This document shows positions 1 to 8,503 of a stretch of 64,000 nt of DNA, piece after piece (position 1 is the first letter of the stretch; each line of letters opens with the position of its first letter). This stretch comes from UBA11606 sp965243715 (GTDB lineage: Bacteria > Actinomycetota > Acidimicrobiia > Acidimicrobiales > Aldehydirespiratoraceae): NCBI GenBank assembly GCA_965243715.1, contig CBDEVU010000017.1:1208052-1272051 (forward strand), written 5' to 3'. A program made the translations under genes and the position numbers. The notes under the pieces are model-generated. The model worked only from the letters and a program-made list of their open reading frames with translations. It was not told the origin of the DNA and did not search any database.

Positions 1-2
1 AC

Positions 3-521
3 AACAAGGGCGTGATCGTGTCCCACGTGGGACTCAACAATGAAGGCCGGTGGACCGATTTCCGCGACCTCGACCTTGATGACCAGGAGCTAGTCAAAAA
101 ATGGGCAGAAGGAGAGCCTGGCCCTACATCCGAGATCATCAGCCACTTCCTCGATCACCGTTTCCTTGACCCCGAGGACGACCGAGTCCTCGAGGAGATT
201 CCAGTTTCACCTCAGCGACGCCGCCAAGAAGCGCAACGGCGCCTCGCGGAACGAACCCAATCCGTGGCGGCTCGGGTCCTCACTGACCTCGGAGTACGAT
301 TCAACGGGCGCCAACTCACCAAAGCTGCCGGCAGAGGTGGCCAACCAAACCAACAGACAGCGATCGTCTTGATGCACGAACGCGTCAATGACTTCATCGG
401 GATCGATTCGGGCACTCGGGGCGAGATCTCAGGCGACCAAGCAATCGCTGCGATCGAACATCTCGACCAACTTGGTGACGAGATCGTGGCCGAATACAAA
501 TCGCGGATTGAGAAGAGATAG
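3..521 (+). CDS. C-terminal fragment of a DEAD/DEAH-type helicase (partial at window edge)
   Basis: The reading frame is open from the window edge and ends with TAG. The protein aligns by eye with the last third of the complete helicase at 45136-47199: both share VGLNNE near the start, EIPVSPQRRR in the middle and ALMHERVNDFIGID near the end. Relative to that paralogue about 45-50 residues are missing before EIPVSP, so this copy has an in-frame internal deletion. The helicase core lies outside the window. A GTG at 12 could start translation, but similarity continues upstream of it, so the true start is outside. The next gene begins 3 nt after the stop, suggesting a shared transcript. Loss of the internal segment may mean the gene is decaying. 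Confidence 0.7.
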   Translation, partial: NKGVIVSHVGLNNEGRWTDFRDLDLDDQELVKKWAEGEPGPTSEIISHFLDHRFLDPEDDRVLEEIPVSPQRRRQEAQRRLAERTQSVAARVLTDLGVRFNGRQLTKAAGRGGQPNQQTAIVLMHERVNDFIGIDSGTRGEISGDQAIAAIEHLDQLGDEIVAEYKSRIEKR

Positions 522-523
522 CC

Positions 524-760
524 ATGCCAGCAATACGTAGCGTCCTAAAACATGTGGCGGTAGAGGTGGCGAAAGGCCGCCGGAAATGTGGACACAAGAA
601 GAAGGAGCACGTCATCGCGAAGGGTGAGGCGTTCCTCCGGGTCCGGGAGGATTCGCAGGGGTATAAGAATTACTGCGCAGCCTGTGCGCCCGCCATCCTC
701 GAGAAAGCGCAGGCCGACTTGGACCTACTCTTCTCGACCCTTCATCTCCCCCCGGTCTGA
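524..760 (+). CDS. Small basic Cys/His-containing protein
   Basis: A 78-aa product starts at ATG 2 nt after the helicase stop, so translation is probably coupled. It has a KCGH element near residue 25 and a YCAACA element near residue 52. This spacing could bind one zinc ion, as in small treble-clef or PARP-type fingers. The N-terminal third is rich in Lys and Arg. I do not recognise a named family. The position between a helicase and an abortive-infection-like gene suggests an accessory role in the same defence locus, which is inference only. Confidence 0.5.
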   Translation: MPAIRSVLKHVAVEVAKGRRKCGHKKKEHVIAKGEAFLRVREDSQGYKNYCAACAPAILEKAQADLDLLFSTLHLPPV

Positions 761-773
761 TGGCATCTGAGAA

Positions 774-2061
774 ATGATCTCCGGTGTAACACGCCGAGCG
801 CTACTAGATTTGTTCGAGTCCTACGACCCGAACCCTGACCTCACGGTCGCTGGTCTGCTCCTCGGGGGACAACCCGAACGGCATCGGCCCCTTCGATGGT
901 GGGGGCGCCTCGACGAGGTCGAGTTCATGTCGCGTCTGTATGACCTCGACAACCTTCCATCGAGTGACGAGCGGTATCCGAATTGTAGAGGCGACATCAT
1001 TCAGCACTGCATCGCGAACTGTGATTGGGAAGCATCGTGGCCACTGCAAGACGAACGGTTCGGCTTGTCGACCTCCGACGCTGACCTTCTTCGCTTTCTA
1101 GCCGAGACGCTGCACCCTGAGGTTCGGTCGGATCCCGACGATGTGTCGCGCCTACTTAACACCTACAATCGACTGCTTCGCCCCGACGGTGCCGAGATCA
1201 TCCGTTCTGGCACGATCTCGCGCCGGCCTGTGTACGCGGGCGGCGCCGCCGTGCCGCGGAATATCCAACCCTCGACACTGCGAGAGGCGATAGGTCAAGC
1301 GGTTCGGAACAACCTCACCGACTGCACCCTCACCGAACTCGACGAGCTTCTGGTCGAACTGGAAATGACAGCATCCGAAGGCCCCAAGCCAGACCAAGCG
1401 GCACGCTTGCTGTACGACCGCCTCGAGGCAGGGCTGAAAGAGGGATCGTTGGCATCGCCGGGTAGTTCGAAGGCTCACTACGTGATCGAAAGGCTAGCCG
1501 ACTGCACCCTCACCGAACTCGACGAACTTCTGGTCGAACTGGAAATGGCAGCATCGGCCGGCAGAGGTAGTCCGCCCAAGAACCTGATCTTCGCATCCGA
1601 AGGCCCCAAGCCAGACCAAGCGGCACGCTTGCTGTACGACCGCCTCGAGGCAGGGCTGAACGAACCAGAACGCGAAATAATGGAGGCCTATCGCGAGCTA
1701 CTACGAACCCACGGGTTCGACCTGCCAGCGTTGATCCCGCAGGTGTAACTCCACTTCGATCCGAAGACAATCAAGCAAAGGCTCGCCGGTGACGGAAAGA
1801 AGCTCAAGCGTCAACGAATGGACTTTCTGCTGCTCTTGCCGAACAGCCACAGAGTCGTTGTCGAACTCGACGGTATTAAGCACTACGCCGACATGTCAGG
1901 CAAGGCTAGCCCGAGGCGCTACGCGGAGATGGTCCGGGAAGACCGCAGACTGAAGCTCACGGGCTATGACGTCTACCGGGTCGGAGGCTTTGAATTCAAG
2001 ACCCTTTCAGACGGAAGAGAAGCGGTGCGCCGATTCTTCGAAGAATTGCTCGACCGCTTGA
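774..2061 (+). pseudogene. AbiJ_NTD3-like effector with C-terminal nuclease-like domain, split by an in-frame TAA
   Basis: The first 324 codons end at TAA (1746-1748), but the same frame stays open afterwards. It continues with LHFDPKT, then a segment with LLLLP, VVELDG, HYAD and YAEMVREDR that resembles the C-terminal PD-(D/E)XK-like domain usually joined to this N-terminus. The N-terminal part (WWGRLDEVEFMSRLYDLD, LPSSDERYP, FLAETLHPEVR, SGRPVYA-like) matches my memory of AbiJ_NTD3 abortive-infection proteins. The stop replaces what is probably a Tyr codon before LHFDP. The middle holds a recent internal duplication (see the repeat entry). The 3-prime end runs directly into an IS256-type element at 2062, so the last residues may also be lost. 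Translation would give only the N-terminal half. Confidence 0.65.
1320..1660 (+). repeat. Near-identical tandem duplication inside the AbiJ-like gene
   Basis: The stretch 1320-1438 is repeated at 1500-1660 almost base for base. Both begin GACTGCACCCTCACCGAACT and end with CTCGAGGCAGGGCTGAA. The second copy carries about 42 extra bases in the middle. At protein level each copy reads CTLTELDELLVELEM, then SEGPKPDQAARLLYDRLEAGL, a helical hairpin. Synonymous differences are few, so the duplication is recent. Confidence 0.9.
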
Positions 2062-3130
2062 GGGTGGCGTCCCATCGGCGGTGTAATACGAGGCCTGGCG
2101 TAGGTTCCTTCAAGAGCTGCAAACTCATCGAAGGAGACCCACGCCATGCCCAAACGAGTATCGCCTATTGAGACGATCCGCGCCGACATCGACACTGTGT
2201 TCGGTTCGGGAAAACCGATTGAGGAGTGTCTGGAGGAGTTGATGCGCCACTCGGTGTGGCTTGTGCTTCAGCGGGTCCTCGAGGACGACGGCGGGGGCAG
2301 CGCAACGGCCACTGCGACCTTTCGATCAAGACGACGGCGGGGGCGGTGGGTCTGAAACGGCCGAAGCTGCGTAACACGATCGAGACGTACGCGTCGCAGT
2401 TCCTCGGGAAATGGGGTGGTGCGCTCTGCGCCGTTGGAGGCGCTCGGCCCCGAGACGGCTCTGTCGAAATCGACGGCTTCTCGGATCTGTCAGGTCTCAA
2501 GAACGATTCCGAAGTGTTCCAGAACCGCGACCTGACCAGCATTGATTTGGACTACCCGTTTCTCGACGGGTCGCATTTCAAGATGCATGACGGCACCAAC
2601 GCGGAGCCGGTCATGGTTGCCTAGGCCATCACCACTGTTAGCCAACCGGTCCTGGTCGCAGTCGAACCCGCCGCGTCAACGCTGCCTCACCCATCGGGCC
2701 AGAAACGTACTCGCCAAAATCCCCACCAATCATCGACGAAGCACAACGCCGCATCGACGCGTTCGCTGACCGCCACCACCAAGCCTTCCCGACTGCGGTG
2801 CGCTGCCCGCAACACCACCGTCAAGCGCTGACCTTGTACCTACGATTCTGGACCAAGCACCACAAACGGATCCGACACACCAACCTCATCAAACGGACCT
2901 TCGGCGAAACCCGACGACGTGTGAAAGTCATCGGCGAGCTGACGAGGACTGCGCTACACCCCAGCCATCACCCGACACCCTCTCCAACATCCGCCACCAA
3001 CTCAACCGACCTACCACCAAGGAGAACCCAACCACCACAGCCCCCGACGACACCGCCACAACCGCCGCCTAAAACGACCAACAGGAACCAACACCCAAGC
3101 CCGAGTTACACCAAACCTGGGACGCCACCC
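2062..3130 (+). mobile_element. IS256-family element, internally degraded copy 1
   Basis: The left end begins GGGTGGCGTCCCA, then GGTGTAA after a 4-nt gap. The right end (3108-3130) read on the minus strand begins GGGTGGCGTCCCA and then GGTGTAA after the same gap, so the ends form an imperfect terminal inverted repeat of about 24 bp. The left 130 bp and right 220 bp are almost identical to copy 2 at 6808-7597. At 1069 bp it is shorter than a typical 1.3-kb IS256. No 8-9-bp target duplication is visible. It sits at the 3-prime end of the AbiJ-like gene. Confidence 0.85.
2146..2970 (+). pseudogene. IS256-family transposase, degenerate
   Basis: Recognisable pieces lie in several frames. The N-terminus is MPKRVSPIETIRADID. 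Then come GQRNGHCDLSIKTTAGAV and LKRPKLRNTIETYASQFLGK in another frame, the catalytic-domain piece DYPFLDGSHFKMHDGTNAEP ending in TAG, RARNVLAKIP, and the C-terminal RTFGETRRRVKVIGEL. Parts between these blocks are missing. IS256 transposases use a DDE triad. The first Asp region (FLDGSHFK) is present, but the interrupted frame cannot yield an active enzyme. Confidence 0.85.
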
Positions 3131-3224
3131 GAAGTGGAACCGTGCCACTCCAAGGCAATGACCACCACCTCGTGGCCTGCCACCACGCCCGCGAGCCGCT
3201 TGCCGCTCGTAATCTCGTCGAATC
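3131..3224. other. Gap between IS remnant and lipoprotein gene
   Basis: No gene, hairpin terminator or promoter stands out in this short stretch. Confidence 0.4.
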
Positions 3225-3962
3225 TTATTGCCATATCACCCCACCGAAATAAACCCGGTCACCGTCACTAAAGTTCATCGCCACCTGTGTCTCGCCAGAC
3301 ATCAAGTCTTCAACTGGTAGCGGTATGCACACAGTCCCCGAGAGTGTCCCACCAACAAAAACTTCGTCAGACTCGTCAAACTGGTCAAACTCCAGGTAAC
3401 ACCAATCGTCGTGCACTGAGTTAGTTACAGTTCCGATTAGTTCCCAGTCAAAGTTCCACCCTGTCGAGAGAGGTTCTTTCCCTGCTTCTAAAAGAGTCAT
3501 GGAGACTTGGAACCCTGCGAATACCGATTCCGCAGGTAGATCGTTAAAGCTGTCCTCTACTCGGTCCGAGATGTCTTCTGGTGTTGAGATAGTGACCTCC
3601 CAGACTGATCCGTCGGCATCGCCCCAAGAATCGAAGATCACCTCTGCGGCGCCACCGAACGGCAGAGGGGCCTCTCTACTACCGTCGCCAACTGGTAGCG
3701 TCGTGGTCGTGGTCGTGGTCGGAGCAGAGGTAGTAGTAGTAGTGGGCGGAGCAGAGGTAGTAGTAGTGGGCGGAGCCACCGTCGTGGCAGGCGGAGCCAC
3801 CGTCGTAACGGGTTCCTCCGGAGCTTCGGTCGACAATGGCGCACCACACGCCGCTATCATCAAACCGAAGAACATCAGCATTCCAGCCCATGCTAGAACA
3901 CCGAACAAGACTCGGAATCGGGTCATGGCCGTGGACTCATTCGGATATCTGGGTGTGTTCAT
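3225..3962 (-). CDS. Secreted lipoprotein with Thr/Pro-rich linker
   Basis: I start the gene at the ATG giving MNTPRYP, because GGAGGAG lies about 6 nt upstream. The upstream in-frame ATG at 3992 has no such site. The 245-aa product has a hydrophobic segment (FGVLAWAGMLMFFGLMIAAC) ending in a lipobox Cys near residue 38. A low-complexity tract of Thr, Pro and Ala follows (about residues 45-90), then a globular domain starting GSREAPLPFGG with alternating hydrophobic strands. The last part resembles DUF4352-like extracellular beta-sandwich domains, which is a tentative match. It is probably anchored on the outer face of the membrane with the Thr/Pro stalk spanning the wall. Its substrate is unknown, and no operon partner is adjacent. 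Confidence 0.75.
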   Translation of the reverse strand: MNTPRYPNESTAMTRFRVLFGVLAWAGMLMFFGLMIAACGAPLSTEAPEEPVTTVAPPATTVAPPTTTTSAPPTTTTTSAPTTTTTTTLPVGDGSREAPLPFGGAAEVIFDSWGDADGSVWEVTISTPEDISDRVEDSFNDLPAESVFAGFQVSMTLLEAGKEPLSTGWNFDWELIGTVTNSVHDDWCYLEFDQFDESDEVFVGGTLSGTVCIPLPVEDLMSGETQVAMNFSDGDRVYFGGVIWQ

Positions 3963-4348
3963 ATTTTTCTCCTCCAGTGCCGCGGCCACCATAGTTATGG
4001 CCTATGACAATCCTTGGAGGGGGCTCCGGCGGGCCACCTTGATCCGAGCTACGACTCTCAGAGTCCCAACTCGCACAATACTGCCCGCCACCAAGCAGCG
4101 CCTCGGAAATTCTCAACGCAAAGGCGCAGATCACGGCCGATACCGCATCCGCAATCGGACCCTCAGTAGAACACGCGTTGATCTAGACCTCGTCAAAAAG
4201 GGTTGCCGGTTCTTCGTCGTCGGGTAAGTCGACTTCGACGTGCTCGCTGCCTACACTCCGGACCTGAACGACTGGCGCTAGACCCCGCTCTGTTATTTGA
4301 AGGCATTAAGTTGAAAGACCTGATCCGAAAGGAAGGCCTCATTGTTGG
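3963..4348. other. Intergenic stretch without a recognisable gene
   Basis: This holds the upstream region of the lipoprotein gene. Short open stretches on both strands have no recognisable motifs or convincing ribosome sites. I see no tRNA, terminator or repeat. Confidence 0.4.
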
Positions 4349-4897
4349 TCATACAGCGGTTGACATAGACTTCGCTACTGCTTCGTCGTAGCGTTCACTC
4401 CCGAGCCATACCTCCGCTTTCGGATCGAGATAGCGCTGCACGTTGGTTACTAGTCGGTGGACTGTATTGCCGCAGGTCCCCCAGAGATGTCGATCAAAGG
4501 TCGTGGCGCTAAGTGACTCACCGAACCGGATTGTCAGTGGGGCACCAGTAACAGTAATTCCGTCTTGCCCGACGTCTGTTGTATCCACCCAAAGCTGCAA
4601 TTCGGCGTGCTCGGTGATCCGTCGGTAGAGCCCTAGAACGAGGGCAACTGTGGCGCGGTGTTCAATGAACGAGTTACTCCGATCTGTGGCGCGCCCATCG
4701 TGGTAAAACAGGTGACCCCCACGTTCTCCACCGGGAATCTGTAGTTGGACCAACGAATGCAACGGATCGTAGAGATCGCGCGGGTCTGAGGTCGTTTCGT
4801 ACCATGCTTCGTGGTCAAAGCCGAGCCTGACATACCTCTGATTTGGTGTGCTCCGCTGCACGTATTGCCACAGCTCGAAGAGGATTGAAGATGACAA
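4349..4897 (-). CDS. Hypothetical protein
   Basis: A 182-aa frame could start at TTG 4897. The sequence is compositionally protein-like (QRYVRLGFDHEAWYETT, FIEHRATVALVLGLYRRI, VTNVQRYLDPKAEVW), with no signal peptide or membrane helix. It is rich in aromatic residues and aspartate, suggesting a mixed alpha/beta soluble protein. I recognise no family. The start is uncertain because no clear Shine-Dalgarno site precedes TTG. An apparently broken upstream frame (4909-5285) might be part of the same decayed locus, so this could be the 3-prime part of a longer gene. Confidence 0.45.
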   Translation of the reverse strand: MSSSILFELWQYVQRSTPNQRYVRLGFDHEAWYETTSDPRDLYDPLHSLVQLQIPGGERGGHLFYHDGRATDRSNSFIEHRATVALVLGLYRRITEHAELQLWVDTTDVGQDGITVTGAPLTIRFGESLSATTFDRHLWGTCGNTVHRLVTNVQRYLDPKAEVWLGSERYDEAVAKSMSTAV

Positions 4898-4908
4898 CCA
4901 AAGGTGAT

Positions 4909-5285
4909 CTAGCCACGGGCCAGGATCGACGACGTTGCCCCGTGGTCCGCGTCCTCAACGCGGTACATTGTGTCGTCTAGTCGTTGGAGCGTGATGCCGT
5001 CCGAAAAGAGAGATGCCAACTCTGGGATTGCGTGATCGTGTCGAGCGGTCTCAAGCATGTAGGTCTTGAGCAGCTTCCGAGATCGGTCATCATCTCCCAA
5101 TCGTAGCCACCGGCGCCGGGTTGGCCCTCAGGGATTGCATCGGCCACCGCACCGCCACCGATGTCGGCAATCCGGGTAAGGGTGCGAATGTGGGTGATCT
5201 CCTGATCGGTGAACGTCGTGCGCACCGAGCCATAAACCCCGAAGTTCTCCGCATGCACGCGAACGCTCTCCGCTCGGCAAACCAA
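4909..5285 (-). pseudogene. Possible decayed reading frame, function unknown
   Basis: Two overlapping frames look protein-like over adjacent parts. The first (from 5285) contains HIRTLTRIADIGGGAVADA. The second (to 4909) contains RSRKLLKTYMLETARHDHAI and LASLFSDGITLQRLDDTMYR. A single frameshift near 5100 would join them into about 115 residues. There are no recognisable motifs. It could be the N-terminal half of the neighbouring 4349-4897 protein. Confidence 0.25.
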
Positions 5286-5305
5286 AACCCGGAGCGATCA
5301 GTCAC

Positions 5306-6393
5306 CTAGGGTCTGCCGCTTCGGCCACGATGTCGGGCGTGGTCGCCGCGTCGGCCTCGGTGTTTTCGCCCGTGGCAGTTCCAGCAAGGTAGTTCGAGGT
5401 TGTCGATGTCGGTTGGCCCGCCATCGGCCCATTCCTTGGTGTGGTGGGCTTCGGTGCGGTCCGTTGAGGCTCCGCATTCGCTACAGCCGCGATGGCGGGC
5501 GATAAGGGCAATCCACTGATCGCGGCTGGCCAGCCGGGTGGAGCGTCCGAGCCACAACGGTCGGCCGTCGCCTGCAAAGATCTGCCCGACAACTTCGGCG
5601 GTGGGGCCGAGTTCGATGAGTACCTCGTCGGGCACTGGACTGCCGTCGGCTAGTTCGGTGCTGCCCGTTTCGAGGCAGTGCAGCAGGTGGACCATGTGTT
5701 TGGGATGCGGCTTGCCAGTACGGGTCGCCCGTGCACCAGTGAGCAAGGCCACCATGGCGTCGGCGCGGCGCTGCTTTGGGGTCCGTGTGTCGTCGGGGCC
5801 GCGTTGGTTAGCGAGCTCCCGTAAGGCAGCTAGGGCTCGGGCGCCATTGATTGGGTCGAGGCGGCTCAAAATGTTGACCATCCCCTCGCCATCGACCCAG
5901 TCAGTTACTTCACGCAAACGACGCTGCCGGGCGTGACGCTTCTCAACCGTGCCGCTGAGATTCCCTGCTGTTGACCCACTCCCGAGTCTTCTTAGCGAAC
6001 CGGTCGGCGGGCAACGCCTCAGCTAAGTGTGAGCAGTTCCTCGGCCTCACTCAGCGATACCCGAGCCGCTGCCTCAGCGCACACCGCGGCATGTTCGGCA
6101 GTGATAGCCCCGCTGGCTAGGCCTTCGGCCACCGCTGGCATTTGCGCGAGTTGGGTAGCGACCTCGGCGTCTTGTTTGGACTGGCGATTCGAGCGCCGCG
6201 AGAGCGAATGCCCCACAGAAGCGGCATCAGCACCGGAATCACCCAACGCGTCGATCCCAGCCAAGCACGCCAAACGACGTTCCTGCGCGTGAGCGATCAC
6301 CCGATCAAGCCCACCAATGGTTGCGGTCAACTCCAGTCGAGACATTCCATGGAGAGCAACCTCAGCCATGCTGTCGTGCGCTTTCTGGAACAT
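5306..6393 (-). pseudogene. DUF222 / 13E12-type HNH endonuclease, two frameshifts
   Basis: The N-terminal third (6393-6019) reads MSRLELTATIGGLDRVIA and EGLASGAITAEHAAVCAEAA, typical of the DUF222 helical region. The C-terminal part (5917-5306) carries TDWVDGEGMVNILSRLDP, RADAMVALL, and an HNH/zinc segment with CSECG, EAHHTKEWADGGPTDIDNL and CWNCHGRKH. Between them the expected LAEALPADRF, REWVNSRES and KRHARQRRLREV are readable only by changing frame near 6020 and again near 5950. Total length is about 360 codons, near the family norm. These repeated nucleases of actinobacteria are often carried by mobile elements. The HNH residues are intact, but no full-length product can form. Confidence 0.85.
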
Positions 6394-6807
6394 GCGTATA
6401 TCGTATCAGAACGGAATCTAGAACGTCAACCATTTCTTTAAGTTTGACAAAAATCGCCAACATGGTGGACAGGACTTCAATCCGCTACCCGAGCAGCGTC
6501 CGACCAAGATCGGCGACGAGGGTAACTTGGTCACCAAGCACGGGTGATCCCTTCTGGTCGCCACTGTTCGAGTGCTTCGAGCCCACGGGCCCGATCCTGC
6601 GCTATGTCGAGCGCGACAACGATGTGGTTGACGACCGGCCAACGTTCGCCCGATAGCGCGGAGTGGTCAACACGGCGCAAGCACACCAACCGGACCGGTC
6701 CCACAGCGACCGTACACCCACGAGTCGTGAGGTCGGGAGCCTCGCCGAGCACCGAAAGCGCGACGCGGAACTCCGACTGAGTGGGAACGTTGAAATCAGG
6801 CGGATAA
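6394..6807. other. Intergenic stretch, possible coding debris
   Basis: No complete gene is evident. A minus-strand frame ending near 6531 reads RLVCLRRVDHSALSGERWPV and VVNHIVVALDIAQDRA, which looks protein-like but matches nothing I know. The right side abuts the IS256 copy 2 end. Confidence 0.3.
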
Positions 6808-7597
6808 GGTGGCGTCCCATCGGCGGTGTAATACGAGGCCTGGCGTAGGTTCCTTCAAGAGCTGCAAACTCATCGAAGGCGACCCACGCCATGCCCAAAC
6901 GAGTATCGCCTATTGAGACGATCCGCGCCGACATCGACACTGTGTCCGGTTCGGGAAACCGGTTGAGGAGTGTCTGGAGGAGTTGATGCGCCACTCGGTG
7001 CGGCTTGTGCTTCAGCAGCTCCTCAAGGACGATTTCGAAGTGTTCCAGAACCGCGACCTGATCGGCATCGATTTGGACTACCTGTTTCTCGACGGGTCGC
7101 ATTTCAAGATGCATGACGGCACCAACGCGGAGCCGGTCATGGTTGCCTACGCCATCACCACTGTTAGCCAACCGGTCCTAGTCGCAGCCGAACCCACCGC
7201 GACAGAAACACAACACCGCATCGACGCGTTCGCTGACCGCCACCACGCAAGCCTTCCCAGCTGCGGTGCGCTGCCCGCAAGACGACCGTCAAGCGCTGAC
7301 CTCGTACCTACGATTCCCGACCGAGCACCACAAACGTATCCTACACACCAACCTCACCGAACGGACCTTCGGCGAAACCCGACGACGTGTGAAAGTCATC
7401 GGCGGGCTGGCGAGGACTGCGCTACACCCCAGCCATCACCAGACACCTCTCCAACATCCGCCACCAACTCAACCGACCTGCCACCGAGGAGATCCCAACC
7501 ACCACAGCCCCCGACGACACCGCCACAGCCGCCGCCTAGAATGACCAACAGGAACCAACGCCTAGGCCCGAGTTACACCAAACCTGGGACGCCACCC
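6808..7597 (+). mobile_element. IS256-family element, internally degraded copy 2
   Basis: It has the same left end as copy 1 (GGTGGCGTCCCA then GGTGTAA) and the same right end (CCTGGGACGCCACCC at 7583-7597). It contains a larger internal deletion than copy 1 (790 bp in total). The shared ends differ by only a few bases, whereas the internal losses differ. Both copies therefore descend from one element and were shortened independently, and could be mobilised only by a transposase supplied in trans. Confidence 0.85.
6890..7530 (+). pseudogene. IS256-family transposase, degenerate
   Basis: The N-terminus (MPKRVSPIETIRADID) is followed, after a one-base difference from copy 1 and loss of the central domain, by LMRHSVRLVLQQLL. 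It is then fused in frame to DLDYLFLDGSHFKMHDGTNA and VMVAYAITTVSQPVLVAAEP. This copy keeps the Tyr codon where copy 1 has TAG. The C-terminal ERTFGETRRRVKVIGGL lies in another frame. Catalytic residues between are deleted. Confidence 0.85.
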
Positions 7598-7717
7598 TAG
7601 CTGAGCCGACCTAGCCCATCAGGCCGACCACTGGGAACTGGGTGCGGCATCATATCGACCAGCGCCTCGCCGCAACTGACGATGACCTTTGTTCACCTGT
7701 GCGTTAGAGGGCATGGT

Positions 7718-8503
7718 TTAGTTGGCGAACTCTGGGGCTGGTTCTGCCGCGCCGGTCATGATTGCGACCGCTTCGTTCATGGTGTGGGACTTTGGCGTTA
7801 CCACCGCGACCCTTCGGCCTAATCGCTGGATGTGGATCCGGTCGGCGACATCGAAAACGTGGGGCATGTTGTGGCTAATCAGAATCACGGGCAGTCCTCG
7901 GTCGCGAAGATCGCGAATGAGGGAAAGGACTTGGCCGGACTCGCGTACTCCAAGAGCAGCGGTTGGCTCGTCGAGGATGACAACCTTGCTACCGAACGCG
8001 GCTGCGCGGGCGACAGCGACAGCCTGTCGTTGTCCACCAGAAAGCGTTTCGACCGCCTGGGTGATGTCTTGCAGGGTGCCTATACCGAGGTCGTCGAGCG
8101 CTTGCTTCGCCTCACGTCGCATCCCTTGTTTGTCCACCATACGAAATATCGAACCCAGCACACCGGGCCGGCGTTTCTCTCTACCGAGAAACATGTTGGT
8201 CGCTATGTCGAGCGCGGGAGCGACTGCCAGACTCTGGTACACGGTCTCGATGCCAGCTTCCTGAGCGTCTTGGGGTCGCTTGCATTGCAGCGGTTCATTA
8301 TCGAGCGCCATTGTCCCTTCGTCTGGGAGCATCGCCCCGGAGAGGCACTTGATCAGCGAAGACTTGCCGGCGCCGTTGTCGCCGATGATCCCGAGCACTT
8401 CTCCGGCATGCAACTCGAGGTCTGAACCGTTCAAGGCGGTTACGCGACCGAATCGCTTTACTAGACCTGTGGCTTGGAGGATTGGCGCACCGTTGGTTGT
8501 CAT
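7718..8503 (-). CDS. Sugar ABC transporter ATP-binding protein (FrcA-like)
   Basis: The ATG at 8503 gives a 261-aa single-ATPase-domain protein. Walker A is GDNGAGKSS (about residues 37-45), the signature is TLSGGQRQAVAVARA, Walker B is VVILDEPTAALG, and the switch His lies in LISHNMPHVFDVADR. The single domain fits FrcA-type carbohydrate importers rather than double-domain RbsA. It powers uptake through the adjacent permease, whose stop overlaps this start by 4 nt (ATGA), so the two are translationally coupled. The order binding protein, permease, ATPase matches fructose-type FrcBCA operons. The actual sugar cannot be told from sequence. Confidence 0.92.
   Translation of the reverse strand: MTTNGAPILQATGLVKRFGRVTALNGSDLELHAGEVLGIIGDNGAGKSSLIKCLSGAMLPDEGTMALDNEPLQCKRPQDAQEAGIETVYQSLAVAPALDIATNMFLGREKRRPGVLGSIFRMVDKQGMRREAKQALDDLGIGTLQDITQAVETLSGGQRQAVAVARAAAFGSKVVILDEPTAALGVRESGQVLSLIRDLRDRGLPVILISHNMPHVFDVADRIHIQRLGRRVAVVTPKSHTMNEAVAIMTGAAEPAPEFAN

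Noticed and set aside
3680..3860. Short repeated units of GGTAGTAGTAGTG type as a possible repeat array
   Set aside because: They are Thr and Pro codons of the lipoprotein linker, with no regular spacers.
3499..4227. Plus-strand 242-aa frame with Val-rich middle
   Set aside because: It is the antisense of the Thr codons in the lipoprotein gene, whose signal peptide and ribosome site are convincing.
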